Part shown: piece by piece, positions 53,597-62,207 of the stretch | Layout of the letters: each line of letters begins with the position of its first letter | Position numbering within the stretch: position 1 is the first letter of the stretch | Source of the DNA: Pseudoteredinibacter isoporae | GTDB taxonomy: Bacteria; Pseudomonadota; Gammaproteobacteria; Pseudomonadales; Cellvibrionaceae | Assembly: GCF_011602085.1 (NCBI RefSeq) | Contig: NZ_JAAONY010000003.1 | Span: 62,001 to 126,000 of the forward strand | Direction: 5' to 3' | Length of the DNA stretch: 64,000 nt | The notes under the pieces: generated by a model | Database searches by the model: none | What the model was told of the DNA's origin: nothing | The model's input: only the letters and a program-made list of their open reading frames with translations | Position numbers and translations under genes: made by a program

Positions 53597-55243
53597 GGGC
53601 AAGAGAAACCAGCGCAGGTTTTCAGCCTGAGCCTGCAGTTCAAGATCAAAACGCTGCCAAGCCGGATTCGGTGAGCGCAACTTTTCTTCAGCCTCCCGCA
53701 AACACTGCTGATATAGCGCTTGCGGATCCGTTTCAGAAGCAACACCGTGTTCAAAGGAATCTTTCCGGGCCAACCAGTTTCCGATTGCTGACGATAAATT
53801 TGCAGAATCGCCAAATCGCTCCCCCTGAAAACACCAGACACCGGGCTTTTCCTGATACTGGTAATACGGCAAAAAAGCGGCACCGTGTTCTGCTAACAAT
53901 TCGATGGCCGACAAAATATAATCAACCGTGCTGTGCTCCAAAAAGTAGTTCAAGTTGAAACGGATCCAACCGGGACGCAGTAACATGGCACCACGATTCA
54001 TTTCATCCTCAATCGCCCTGCTCTGATCTTGACTGAGCCCCAATAAATAATGCCCATACGGGCCAGCGCAGGAACAGCCTCCACGCGCCTGAATACCAAA
54101 CAAATCATTCAGCAACGCCACCACAAAGCTGTAATGCAAGTGCTTTTGCCCATGTTTTATACGAAATGAAATAATGGACAAACGCTCAGCCTCAGTATCA
54201 CCCATGATTTCAATATTAGGGTGTTTTTGTAACCGTTCTATCGCTTCGCGTGTGTGTGCACGCTCGAGTTTTTCGATGGTATCAGTGCCCACCGCCTGTT
54301 GAAGCGCAAAGACCAAACCGGCACGAATGGATTCAACAATTCCAGGAGTGCCACCCTCTTCTCTTCGTTCCACATCACTAAGATAAGTGTGCTCTGTCGG
54401 CGTTACAAATGACACAGTGCCACCACCGGGCACTGCGGGAATATCGTTATCCAGCATGGCTTGATTGACCATCAAAATACCCGGCGTACCTGGACCACCA
54501 ATAAATTTATGTGTGGAAATAAAGACCGCGTCCAGCTGCAGGGCCTGCATATCGATGCCCACATAAGGCGCCGCCGCGGCGTAATCCCAACACGACCAGA
54601 AGCCATACTGTTTCAAAAGTGCCGAAATTTTTCCTACAGGCGAACGCAACCCGGTCACATTCGAGGCCGCCGAGAAACTGCCTATTTTTAAATTGCGGTG
54701 CTGATAGGTTTGAAGCTTTCCCTCCAACACCTCAAGATCAATCTGCCCGCACTCATCCAAGGGAATGCAAACCACCTCCGCTGCGGATTCTCTCCAGGGC
54801 AACTCATTTGAATGGTGCTCATAGGGCCCAATAAAGACCACCGGGCGCTCATCACCAGCTTGGTGGGTATTTACAGCATGGCCATGCTGTTTGAGTTCGA
54901 GCATTGTGATCAGCTTGTCAATTGCCGCGGTGGCACCACTGCCACAAAAGATCAGGCGATGCCGCTCACTGGCATTCAAGGCCTGGCGAATCGTCTGGCG
55001 AGCCTGCTCTCTCAACTCTGTTGTGTGACGGCCAGTATACGAAGTTTCCGTATGAGTATTAGCGTAATACGGCAATACCTGTTGCTGAACAAAGCGCTCG
55101 ATAAAGCCCAGGCTTCGGCCTGATGCCGTGTAATCGGCGTAAACCAGAGGCTTCTCTCCAAAAGGCGTATTCACAACGCTGTGCTCACCGATGATTTCGT
55201 CTCGTATTCGGGCCAACTGCGGTGATGTGGGTTGCTGCGCCAT
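53582..55243 (-). CDS. Class V aminotransferase / cysteine-desulfurase-like protein
   Basis: 553 residues. PLP-dependent fold type I: VYADYTASGRSLGFIE, CGSGATAAIDKLI, FSAASNVTGLRSPVG, CWDYAAAAPYV, and the PLP-binding Lys in STHKFIGGPGTPG. The layout resembles NifS/SufS and MoCo-sulfurase-like aminotransferases, but with an extra C-terminal ~150 residues. A Cys-rich CSCAGPYGHYLLG lies later. Substrate unknown. It is divergent from an Lrp/AsnC regulator gene, a usual sign of control by an amino acid. Confidence 0.82.
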   Translation of the reverse strand: MAQQPTSPQLARIRDEIIGEHSVVNTPFGEKPLVYADYTASGRSLGFIERFVQQQVLPYYANTHTETSYTGRHTTELREQARQTIRQALNASERHRLIFCGSGATAAIDKLITMLELKQHGHAVNTHQAGDERPVVFIGPYEHHSNELPWRESAAEVVCIPLDECGQIDLEVLEGKLQTYQHRNLKIGSFSAASNVTGLRSPVGKISALLKQYGFWSCWDYAAAAPYVGIDMQALQLDAVFISTHKFIGGPGTPGILMVNQAMLDNDIPAVPGGGTVSFVTPTEHTYLSDVERREEGGTPGIVESIRAGLVFALQQAVGTDTIEKLERAHTREAIERLQKHPNIEIMGDTEAERLSIISFRIKHGQKHLHYSFVVALLNDLFGIQARGGCSCAGPYGHYLLGLSQDQSRAIEDEMNRGAMLLRPGWIRFNLNYFLEHSTVDYILSAIELLAEHGAAFLPYYQYQEKPGVWCFQGERFGDSANLSSAIGNWLARKDSFEHGVASETDPQALYQQCLREAEEKLRSPNPAWQRFDLELQAQAENLRWFLLPQEVA

Positions 55244-55409
55244 GATAGGCCTCCGATCTCAGAGCTGCTAAGGATTTAAGGGAAGGTGTATTTTAAAGTA
55301 GCTCTCATGAAACATTGTTACGTTATCACCTCAAATTTGCCCAGATTCGCAACAACGTTTACCATAAACAAAGCAATAGAGAATATTTTCCCATAACCAC
55401 GAAGAAATC

Positions 55410-55859
55410 ATGGACAAAATTGATAAACAGCTTTTGGAAGCTCTCCAAAAGGATGCCTCGCGCTCAATTGGCACCATTGCTGAAGACGTTGGCATTTCAA
55501 AAACCGCGGCCTGGCGCCGCATCAAGAAGTTAATTTCCGATGGCGTGATCAAAAGCCAGGTCGCCTTGCTGGATGCCGAAAAGCTGGGATTGCCGCTGAC
55601 GGCTTACATCGCACTGCGAACCAGCCAGCACAACGCCGAATGGTTCAACCGTTTCAAGGATGTACTGAACACCATTCCTGAGGTGCTCGAGGCTTATCGA
55701 ATGAGTGGTGATCTCGACTATTTGGTGAAGGCTCAGGTCAGTGATATGGCCGGTTATGATCGCTTGTACAAACAGTTAATCAAAGCTGAATTGAATGACG
55801 TGAGTTGCAGCTTCGTAATGGAAACCCTGAAACACACCACGCGCCTGCCGATTCCCTGA
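55410..55859 (+). CDS. Lrp/AsnC-family transcriptional regulator
   Basis: 149 residues. N-terminal helix-turn-helix (IGTIAEDVGISKTAAWRRIKKLISDG) and C-terminal RAM domain (MSGDLDYLVKAQVSDMAGYDRLY). Binds an amino acid and forms octamers or decamers in most relatives. Divergent from the aminotransferase gene across a 166-bp gap, so it probably regulates it. Ligand not known. Confidence 0.92.
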   Translation: MDKIDKQLLEALQKDASRSIGTIAEDVGISKTAAWRRIKKLISDGVIKSQVALLDAEKLGLPLTAYIALRTSQHNAEWFNRFKDVLNTIPEVLEAYRMSGDLDYLVKAQVSDMAGYDRLYKQLIKAELNDVSCSFVMETLKHTTRLPIP

Positions 55860-55974
55860 GTACAAAAAACGGGCGATTCGATTGTCCGTTCAATTTGCCT
55901 CTTTCGCCCGACTTCCCCCGTCTAAGAGCATGTTATAATTTATCGCTTTCGCTCCAGGGTTCAAAAAATAAACT

Positions 55975-57024
55975 ATGCCTTTGTTTCACCGTCTTCGCCG
56001 AATCATTTTCAAATACTTTATGGACCTTGGCTGGCGCAGTATTTTGGTGATCACCGCCACCTACATCAGCAGTGTGTGGCTGATGCTTTACGCTGCAAAG
56101 GAAACCCAGCTGCTTCCGGCTGGTGAATTTTTTTATTGGTTATTAGTCACCGCATCAACCGTTGGCTATGGCGATCTTTCGCCCATCACACCAAATGGCA
56201 AATTAATTACCGCGTTTTATGTGATTCCCCTTGGTCTTGGCTTGTTTGGCCTGGCTATTGGGCGTATCGCTGCATTTATGTCCTATCAATGGAGAAAGTC
56301 CGTGCAAGGTTTGAAACCAGTGAATTGTAAAGATCATATTTTATTGGTGGGCTGGAACGAAAGCCGAACCCTTGAGCTGATTAAACTGCTGCTTCGCGAG
56401 ATGGAACACCAGGCTGAAAAACGTAAAATCGTTTTGTGCGTCAAGGTCGATATCGAAAACCCGATGCCTGAACAAATTGCTTTTGTGAAAGTCAGCAGCC
56501 ACAGTAAAGATGAAGAAATGGATCGTGCATCCGTCAGTGAAGCAGCCAGCATAATTATCGATAACAGTGACGATGATGCCACTATGACGGCAGCCCTCTA
56601 TTGCACTGGTAGAAATCCGGATGCTCACACCATCGCCTATTTTAATCAGGAAAAACTCGGTCAGTTATTGAAAAAACACTGCCCGAATGTCGAGTGCATG
56701 CCCTCGGTTGCCATTGAAATGATCGCAAAATCCACAATGGACCCAGGCTCCAGCGCCCTGCACCATGAACTTTTGGATGTCGATCAAGGCATGACACAAT
56801 ATTCAATTCTTTACGATGGCGATGAAACAATTTCCATCGGCGATGTATTTCCCTTTATGAAAAGCCGCTATGAAGCCACCTTAATCGGCATCAAACATGG
56901 CGACGATGAAGAGCTGAACATCAACCCCTGCCTAAGTGAAGAAATTGCGCCAGGCGATCGTATTTTTTATATCGCCGATGAGCGCATAGCCAGCATCCAT
57001 TGGCAATCGCTAAACACGCAATAA
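55975..57024 (+). CDS. Two-helix potassium channel with RCK-like domain
   Basis: 349 residues. Two membrane helices (~20-40, ~77-104) enclose the pore with the K+ filter TVGYGD (62-67). The C-terminal ~235 residues are a TrkA-N/RCK-type regulatory region starting DHILLVGWNESRTLELI; the dinucleotide-binding glycines are largely altered (GWNES), so ligand binding may differ. It heads a plus-strand run with DUF350, DUF1190 and ATP-grasp genes with gaps of 52, 26 and -1 bases, implying joint expression. Confidence 0.88.
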   Translation: MPLFHRLRRIIFKYFMDLGWRSILVITATYISSVWLMLYAAKETQLLPAGEFFYWLLVTASTVGYGDLSPITPNGKLITAFYVIPLGLGLFGLAIGRIAAFMSYQWRKSVQGLKPVNCKDHILLVGWNESRTLELIKLLLREMEHQAEKRKIVLCVKVDIENPMPEQIAFVKVSSHSKDEEMDRASVSEAASIIIDNSDDDATMTAALYCTGRNPDAHTIAYFNQEKLGQLLKKHCPNVECMPSVAIEMIAKSTMDPGSSALHHELLDVDQGMTQYSILYDGDETISIGDVFPFMKSRYEATLIGIKHGDDEELNINPCLSEEIAPGDRIFYIADERIASIHWQSLNTQ

Positions 57025-57076
57025 GCGATAGACTCTCACTAACACTTACTTTTGATTTTTATCTGGACAAGACACT

Positions 57077-57493
57077 ATGGACGCAATTCTGGAATCACTC
57101 ACCGGCTTGAGCAGCTTTTTGGTTTACTTTGGTTTTTCCATGGCCCTGTTTCTGGTCTTCAAAATTCTCTATACCCTGATCACTCCCCACGATGAATGGC
57201 AACTCGTCAAAGAACAGCAAAACATCAGCGCGGCCTTGGGACTTGGTGGTGCATTGATTGGTTTTGCCATTGCTCTTGCCGGCGCCGCCAGCAACTCGGT
57301 ATCCATTCTGGACTACGCGATTTGGGCCGTCATTGCCCTACTCGCCCAGTTATTGGCTTTTGCCCTGGTACGTTATGCACTGATGCCCAAACTGGTCGAA
57401 CGCATTGAAAACGATGAAATCTCCGCAGGCATCATTCTCGCATCCATGTCGATTGCCGTTGGCATGATCAACGCCGCCTGCATGAGTTACTAG
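57077..57493 (+). CDS. DUF350 / YjfL-family membrane protein
   Basis: 138 residues, four membrane helices, with LGLGGALIGFAIALAGAASNS and GIILASMSIAVGMINAACM, the repeated Gly-rich helices of DUF350. Function unknown; homologues lie next to yjfM/yjfC-like genes in E. coli. Here it sits between a K+ channel and a DUF1190 protein. Confidence 0.88.
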   Translation: MDAILESLTGLSSFLVYFGFSMALFLVFKILYTLITPHDEWQLVKEQQNISAALGLGGALIGFAIALAGAASNSVSILDYAIWAVIALLAQLLAFALVRYALMPKLVERIENDEISAGIILASMSIAVGMINAACMSY

Positions 57494-57519
57494 GGCCTGC
57501 TAAAGCGAAGGAGATTGTC

Positions 57520-58113
57520 GTGAAACGAAGCAAACAGATTAATTTATCGCGAATGCGGAAAAGCTGGCAATATCGCAGCAAGATTCTGCCCTCACTCGCG
57601 GTGTTGGCAACCGGCGGCAGCTTGAGCGGCTGCGGCGGCGAAGACGTGGAAGTCTTTTCAACATTGGGCGATTGTGAAAATCGCTATCCTCTGCGGAGCC
57701 AGGAATGTCGCTATGCCTATGATCGGGCACTCGCACAGGCCAATAACTTTGGCCCACGCTACCTTAAGGAAGCCGATTGCGAATTCGACTTCGGTCAAGG
57801 CGAATGCCGCGAACAGTCGTCAGACAATCGAGTCTGGTTTATGCCTTATATGTCCGGCTTTGCCATGCACGATGACGATTATCGTCGCAGCACGTCTCTG
57901 TTCAGCTCGAAAAGACGCAGCTCACCGTTATATAAAAAATGGGTTTCATCCCAGGGTAACATTCTTGGCAAACAACGCTTTGGCGCACAAAGCCTGAGCA
58001 GCCATGCATTTACTCACAAAAGCGGTTCCCGAAAAATCTTCAGCAAAGGCGGCTTTGGGAAACTGGCCGCCAGCAAGGCTCGCTCTGGCGGCAGCTTTTC
58101 ACGAGGTGGCTAA
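57520..58113 (+). CDS. DUF1190 / YgiB-family protein
   Basis: 197 residues. Basic N-terminus, then a hydrophobic lipoprotein-like stretch ending GGSLSGCGG, EVFSTLGDCENRYPLRSQECRYAY and REQSSDNRVWFMPYMSGF, matching the DUF1190 family. The C-terminal third is Ser/Gly/Lys-rich. Start is GTG 57520 with AAGGAG upstream. Envelope location is likely. E. coli YgiB lies next to YgiC, as here. Confidence 0.85.
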   Translation: MKRSKQINLSRMRKSWQYRSKILPSLAVLATGGSLSGCGGEDVEVFSTLGDCENRYPLRSQECRYAYDRALAQANNFGPRYLKEADCEFDFGQGECREQSSDNRVWFMPYMSGFAMHDDDYRRSTSLFSSKRRSSPLYKKWVSSQGNILGKQRFGAQSLSSHAFTHKSGSRKIFSKGGFGKLAASKARSGGSFSRGG

Positions 58114-59279
58114 TGCGTCGTGTCACCATCACTGAACGCCCCGACTGGAAAGAACTTGCGGAAGAATACGGCTTTCACTTTCACACTATGTACGGTGAGC
58201 CCTACTGGCAGGAAAGTGCCTACTATGAATTCAGCCTCGAACAGGTTGAAGCCGATCTCGAAGATCCCAGCGAGCAACTGCAAACGCTTTGCCTCGAAGC
58301 CGTTGACGAAGTCCTGAACCGGGAATCCTGGCTTCAGCACTTTCAGATTCCCGAACAGTATTGGGATTGGATTAAACACTCCTGGGAACGCAAAGACCCA
58401 AGTCTCTATTCACGCTTCGATCTTTGCTACGACGGAAAAAGTGACGCAAAGCTACTGGAAAATAACGCAGACACACCCACCAGCCTCTATGAGAGCGGCT
58501 TTTGGCAATGGCTATGGCTGGAACAGCAAATTGAACGCGGCGCCCTGCCCTCTGGTAGCGATCAGTTTAATTCTCTGCAAGACAAGTTGATTGAACGCTT
58601 TCATCAAATGCGAAATCAATACGGATTGAATCAACTGGCATTTAGCAGCTGCCTCGACACAGAGGAAGATCGCGCCACAGTTCAATACCTGCAGGATTGC
58701 GCCACCGAAGCCGGCATCAAAAACACCTTCTGTTATGTCGAAGAAATCGGCCTCAATGAAGATCAACAATTCTGTGACCATAAAGGAACCGGCTTTCACA
58801 ACATGTTCAAACTCTACCCATGGGAATTTATGCTAAGGGAAGAATTTGGCCCGCATCTATTACTGGATCAGTGCCAGTGGTTTGAACCGCCCTGGAAAGC
58901 CATTTTGTCCAACAAGGCCATTCTGCCCATTCTTTGGAAGATGTTTCCTGGGCACAAACATTTATTACCCGCCTTTTTCAGTGAAAAAGAAGCGGAAGAA
59001 TCACTGGATGCCTATGTTAAAAAACCGATTTTTTCCCGTGAAGGCGCCAACATCAGCATCATAAAACACGGCCAAGAGATCGCCGCATCCTACGGTCCCT
59101 ATGGCGAAGAAGGCTTTATTTACCAGGCCTATCAGGAACTGCCCAAGTTTGAGGACAATTACACCTTAATAGGTTCCTGGATCGTAGGTAATCAAGCAGC
59201 GGGGATTTCAATTCGTGAAGACAAAGAGCTGATCACCCAGGATCTTTCTCGTTATTTACCGCATGTAATTCGCAACTAG
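58113..59279 (+). CDS. Glutathionylspermidine-synthase-like ATP-grasp (YgiC/YjfC family)
   Basis: 388 residues collinear with E. coli YgiC: ITERPDWKELAEEYGFHFHTMYGEPYW at the start, the ATP-grasp core with DLCYDGKSDAKLLENNADTPTSLYESG, KLYPWEFMLREEFG, KPIFSREGANI and the closing ISIREDKELITQDLSRYLPHVI. The family resembles the ligase half of glutathionylspermidine synthase, but without the amidase half; its true substrate is unknown. Its start overlaps the previous stop by one base (TAATG), indicating coupling. Confidence 0.9.
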   Translation: MRRVTITERPDWKELAEEYGFHFHTMYGEPYWQESAYYEFSLEQVEADLEDPSEQLQTLCLEAVDEVLNRESWLQHFQIPEQYWDWIKHSWERKDPSLYSRFDLCYDGKSDAKLLENNADTPTSLYESGFWQWLWLEQQIERGALPSGSDQFNSLQDKLIERFHQMRNQYGLNQLAFSSCLDTEEDRATVQYLQDCATEAGIKNTFCYVEEIGLNEDQQFCDHKGTGFHNMFKLYPWEFMLREEFGPHLLLDQCQWFEPPWKAILSNKAILPILWKMFPGHKHLLPAFFSEKEAEESLDAYVKKPIFSREGANISIIKHGQEIAASYGPYGEEGFIYQAYQELPKFEDNYTLIGSWIVGNQAAGISIREDKELITQDLSRYLPHVIRN

Positions 59280-59282
59280 CTT

Positions 59283-60212
59283 TTAAAGCTGCCGAATCAA
59301 ACGATAAAGAAGCTTTTGCATAGGTGCTATGGGGGTATCCAATAGCAGAGAGAGTTTGGCAATTGTTTTTTGATAAGGGCTTAGGTTTTGCCCGTGTTGA
59401 TCGAGCAGCGCTTGGCTCTGGGCACTGACATAGCTCAAATCATAGGACTTGCTGACCCAGGTGTAGAGCTTCCGCAAAAATTGAAGATTAATGGCATGTC
59501 CGGATTGCGCTTTTGCCCCCAAGGTATTGCCGCCATGTTGACGATACTGAATCAGGGGCTTGTCCAGAAACTGCACTTTACCAAAACCCTGAGCCAGAAC
59601 AGCCATCCACCAGTCGTGCATAACTGCGCCTTGGGGAACCGGCAATGCGCATTCCAACAAAGCACGATTAAACATCATGGTGCAACCTGTCACCGAACTG
59701 TTAATCAGCGCTCGCCCAAAACGACCATGGCCGGGCTTTAGCCCCTGATACCTGCTCAAGCTCGGGGCAATGGTTTTTAAATTCCTATCAACCACCAACA
59801 ACTCGGTGTGTATTAACAGAGGCTTTTGTTGATCTTCTTTCGTGCAAGTGGCAATTGCCGATAAAGATTCCAATATTTTATTTTCGAGCCAGACATCATC
59901 CTGGTCGCAGAACATAAAATAGTCGGCACTCAGTTTCTGCGCAATAAACTGTTCCATTAAACTGGCAAAACTGGCACAGGGCTTCAGGTTTTCATCACTG
60001 CCCTGCAGCCAACGAAAATGCGAAGAATGCTGATCAACATAGGACTGGTAGATTTCTCGGGTATTATCGGATGAGCCATCATCTCGACAATAAACACAAA
60101 AATTTTGATGGCTCTGTGCGAGCAGGGAATCCAGTTGCTCAGCAAGGTACTGAGCACCATTATAGGTACTTAAGAAAATTGCAACCGAATGATCTAAGCC
60201 GGCATCAGTCAT
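59283..60212 (-). CDS. Family 2 glycosyltransferase
   Basis: 309 residues. IFLSTYNGAQYLAEQLDSLLAQSH, CRDDGSSDNT and the metal motif in FCDQDDVW define a GT2 enzyme of the rhamnosyl/galactosyl-transferase-like group (WfgS/RfbF-like in appearance). Isolated from the main polysaccharide cluster; may act on lipopolysaccharide. Its start overlaps the miaE stop by 8 bases, suggesting co-transcription. Confidence 0.85.
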   Translation of the reverse strand: MTDAGLDHSVAIFLSTYNGAQYLAEQLDSLLAQSHQNFCVYCRDDGSSDNTREIYQSYVDQHSSHFRWLQGSDENLKPCASFASLMEQFIAQKLSADYFMFCDQDDVWLENKILESLSAIATCTKEDQQKPLLIHTELLVVDRNLKTIAPSLSRYQGLKPGHGRFGRALINSSVTGCTMMFNRALLECALPVPQGAVMHDWWMAVLAQGFGKVQFLDKPLIQYRQHGGNTLGAKAQSGHAINLQFLRKLYTWVSKSYDLSYVSAQSQALLDQHGQNLSPYQKTIAKLSLLLDTPIAPMQKLLYRLIRQL

Positions 60213-60816
60213 CGGCGAGCGGTCCGCTGTGGAAACGAAACTCTGAATCTTTACTCAACACCAGCTCCTTATCCAATTCTAAAAACAAGGCAATGCGATC
60301 ATCAATGGACTGATCACCCGCTGCCTTCTTCGCCAAACCGAGATAGTCCTGATAGTGTCGGGCTTCTGACTTTAATAAAGACAAATAGAATTTTTTCAAT
60401 TCATCATCAAGCTTTGGCGCCAGCTTATTAAATCGCTCACAGGATCGAGCTTCGATAATTGCACCAACGATTAAGGTATCAATCAAACGCTCTGGCTCAT
60501 GGGTACGAATCGGCTTTCTCAGCTCTGCGGCATAACGCGAGGCCTGTATTTGCGGGTAGTCAATACCGCGGGCTTCCATAATCGCAATCACTTGTTCAAA
60601 GTGACGTAATTCTTCACGCGCGAGACGGGACATTTTATTAAGTAGCTCAAAATCAGATACATAGCGGTACATCAGATTCATCGCTGTACCCGCCGCTTTT
60701 TTCTCACAGTTAGCATGGTCGATCAACATGAGATCCTGATGCTCAAGGGCCTGTTCAATCCAGGCATCGGGGGTTTCGCACAATAAAAAGTTATGAATTT
60801 CTGTAAGGTCAATCAT
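60205..60816 (-). CDS. miaE: tRNA-(ms2io6A37) hydroxylase
   Basis: 203 residues, ferritin-like di-iron fold. DHANCEKKAAGTAMNLMYRY, REELRHFEQV, GAIIEARSCERF and KSEARHYQDYL supply the Glu/His iron ligands in the order expected. Hydroxylates the modified A37 of tRNA. A perfect 15-bp tandem duplication lies just upstream (60831-60860). Confidence 0.93.
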   Translation of the reverse strand: MIDLTEIHNFLLCETPDAWIEQALEHQDLMLIDHANCEKKAAGTAMNLMYRYVSDFELLNKMSRLAREELRHFEQVIAIMEARGIDYPQIQASRYAAELRKPIRTHEPERLIDTLIVGAIIEARSCERFNKLAPKLDDELKKFYLSLLKSEARHYQDYLGLAKKAAGDQSIDDRIALFLELDKELVLSKDSEFRFHSGPLADD

Positions 60817-60830
60817 ACTGCTTAAATAAT

Positions 60831-60860
60831 TCCGTCAATCACTTTTCCGTCAATCACTTT
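60831..60860. repeat. 15-bp perfect tandem duplication in the miaE upstream region
   Basis: TCCGTCAATCACTTT occurs twice head to tail. On the minus strand each copy holds a TTGACG resembling a -35 hexamer, so the duplication may create alternative promoters for miaE. Confidence 0.8.
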
Positions 60861-60893
60861 GTTGGGTCGAGCTGTCAAATTGCATGAACAATT

Positions 60894-61349
60894 TCAGCCC
60901 TCTTGTACCTTGCCCGGCGCGATATAACGGTCGTAGTAGGCACAGGACAAAGCATAATAATCCTGATCTATCGCGTCTTTAATCTCGACCAATGCCTGGT
61001 CTCGCCATTCGCCCTGAAGCTCCAGGCCAAATGCTTCCGGAACCACCTGGGATGCACCCGCTTTCAACAGGGAAAACACCCAGCAATGAGGGTCCTGCTG
61101 TTCATCAAAGCGAATATTCTGGTGTTCCATTTGGGTTTTCAGACAGTCTGCGTCAATGACCGCCACTTTATTGGCCACCACCTGTTGTAAAAAGCTCTCC
61201 AGGCGCTGAGCAATCGTACGTCTCTGCTCTTCGTTGTAGGCATTCCAATCGATCACTTCATGGCTAAAGCGCTTGCAACCTCGGCATACATTGTCCCCCA
61301 GGCTCGCAGAGCAAACACCAATACATGGGGTACGAACACGCTTTAACAT
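60894..61349 (-). CDS. DUF1289-domain protein
   Basis: About 151 residues. The N-terminus RVRTPCIGVCSASLGDNVCRGCKR has the four cysteines (CxxxC, CxxC) of DUF1289, possibly an iron-sulfur or zinc site, followed by EVIDWNAYNEEQRRTIAQRL. The C-terminal ~75 residues are unassigned. Usually near acnB or miaE-like genes in gammaproteobacteria. The ATG at 61349 is preferred over TTG at 61355. Confidence 0.8.
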   Translation of the reverse strand: MLKRVRTPCIGVCSASLGDNVCRGCKRFSHEVIDWNAYNEEQRRTIAQRLESFLQQVVANKVAVIDADCLKTQMEHQNIRFDEQQDPHCWVFSLLKAGASQVVPEAFGLELQGEWRDQALVEIKDAIDQDYYALSCAYYDRYIAPGKVQEG

Positions 61350-61583
61350 TCTCAATCGATTCCTGCTGGCTGGATAAAAGCGCGCACCATAACGGAGCGG
61401 CTAATAAAAATAAAGCATCAAATAGACCTCCCCTTGAAAGGCTAAAGGCCATGCTGGATTGTACCGCTTTTTTGCGCAGGGTCATGGTGATTTAGGCAAT
61501 CTATGCACTATGATGTGGGCATTCGGGGAAAACGAACGACAGCCCCCTTAAGTTGGCAATAACAGCACTACAAGAGAGCGAAT

Positions 61584-61805
61584 ATGAGCGGAGAGTATCA
61601 AGCAGCCGAAACCCTGATCAGCGAGGCTCTGGCTGAGGCCGATGCCAGCGACCACTCCTCAGCGGACGCATTAAGCCAGGCGATTTTGGGAGTATTGCTA
61701 CAAAAAATGGCCCAAACCCGGGGAATTAATGATCTAAAAAGCTTTATTGAGTTTCAGCTAGAGCACCTTGATACCGAGGAGATTGTCGTGACTCGCGGCT
61801 GCTAA
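61584..61805 (+). CDS. Small hypothetical protein
   Basis: 73 residues, acidic and helical, no membrane segment. GAGAG precedes ATG 61584 at good spacing. No family recognised. Lies 400 bases before acnB. Confidence 0.5.
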   Translation: MSGEYQAAETLISEALAEADASDHSSADALSQAILGVLLQKMAQTRGINDLKSFIEFQLEHLDTEEIVVTRGC

Positions 61806-61996
61806 GGGCCTTTTTGGACAAGTTTTGACCAGACAACAGGCTTTGCATGGACAACGCCTGCCCGGGCTTCAAGCTCGGGCACGAACCTCGGCAAATTTAC
61901 CCACACAAAGAATTTTCGTTATTATTTTCAATAACTTAGCCCGCCATTATCGAGCCGATGAATAGCGGGCATAAGCGAGTTTTATCCCGCCCTTTC

Positions 61997-62025
61997 TTAA
62001 CAGCAAACCCGCTTTGCGCTAAAAT
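61997..62025 (+). promoter_or_regulatory. Sigma-70 promoter of acnB
   Basis: TTAACA, 17 bases, TAAAAT: five of six matches in each hexamer with optimal spacing. Predicted start near 62032, leaving a leader of about 175 bases before acnB. Confidence 0.6.
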
Positions 62026-62044
62026 ATGCGCCCCAAAATGCCGT

Positions 62045-62069
62045 ACTACATGAGTTTGGTAGTTTTTTT
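62045..62069 (+). terminator. Possible attenuator-like hairpin in the acnB leader
   Basis: ACTAC pairs with GTAGT across nine bases and runs into seven T. The stem is only 5 bp, so it may be weak or regulatory rather than a full stop. Confidence 0.35.
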
Positions 62070-62207
62070 ACAGGCAGCCGTAGCCAATACCGCCCAATGT
62101 AAAATCCAGAGACTAAACCGGCATTTGTCTGCCCCAGGGTCTAAAATCTGTGGGCTAGCTGAAGGTCTGAGTATCGACCTTCCAAACTAAAATAGAGGAT
62201 GACAACC

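Larger units (their letters stand above)
61806..62207. other. Non-coding gap and acnB leader
   Basis: This 402-base gap holds a good sigma-70 promoter (61997-62025), a small ACTAC/GTAGT hairpin followed by seven T (62045-62069), a GAAGGTC/GACCTTC hairpin (62161-62182) 26 bases before the start, and AGAGGA at 62194-62199. The first half (61806-61990) shows only a weak self-complementary region near GCCCGGGC and no gene. Confidence 0.55.

Noticed and set aside
61264-61485. 73-codon minus-strand frame near the DUF1289 gene
   Set aside because: Overlaps the DUF1289 gene in another frame, has no ribosome site, and is rich in Cys/Leu/Ser as expected of a shadow.
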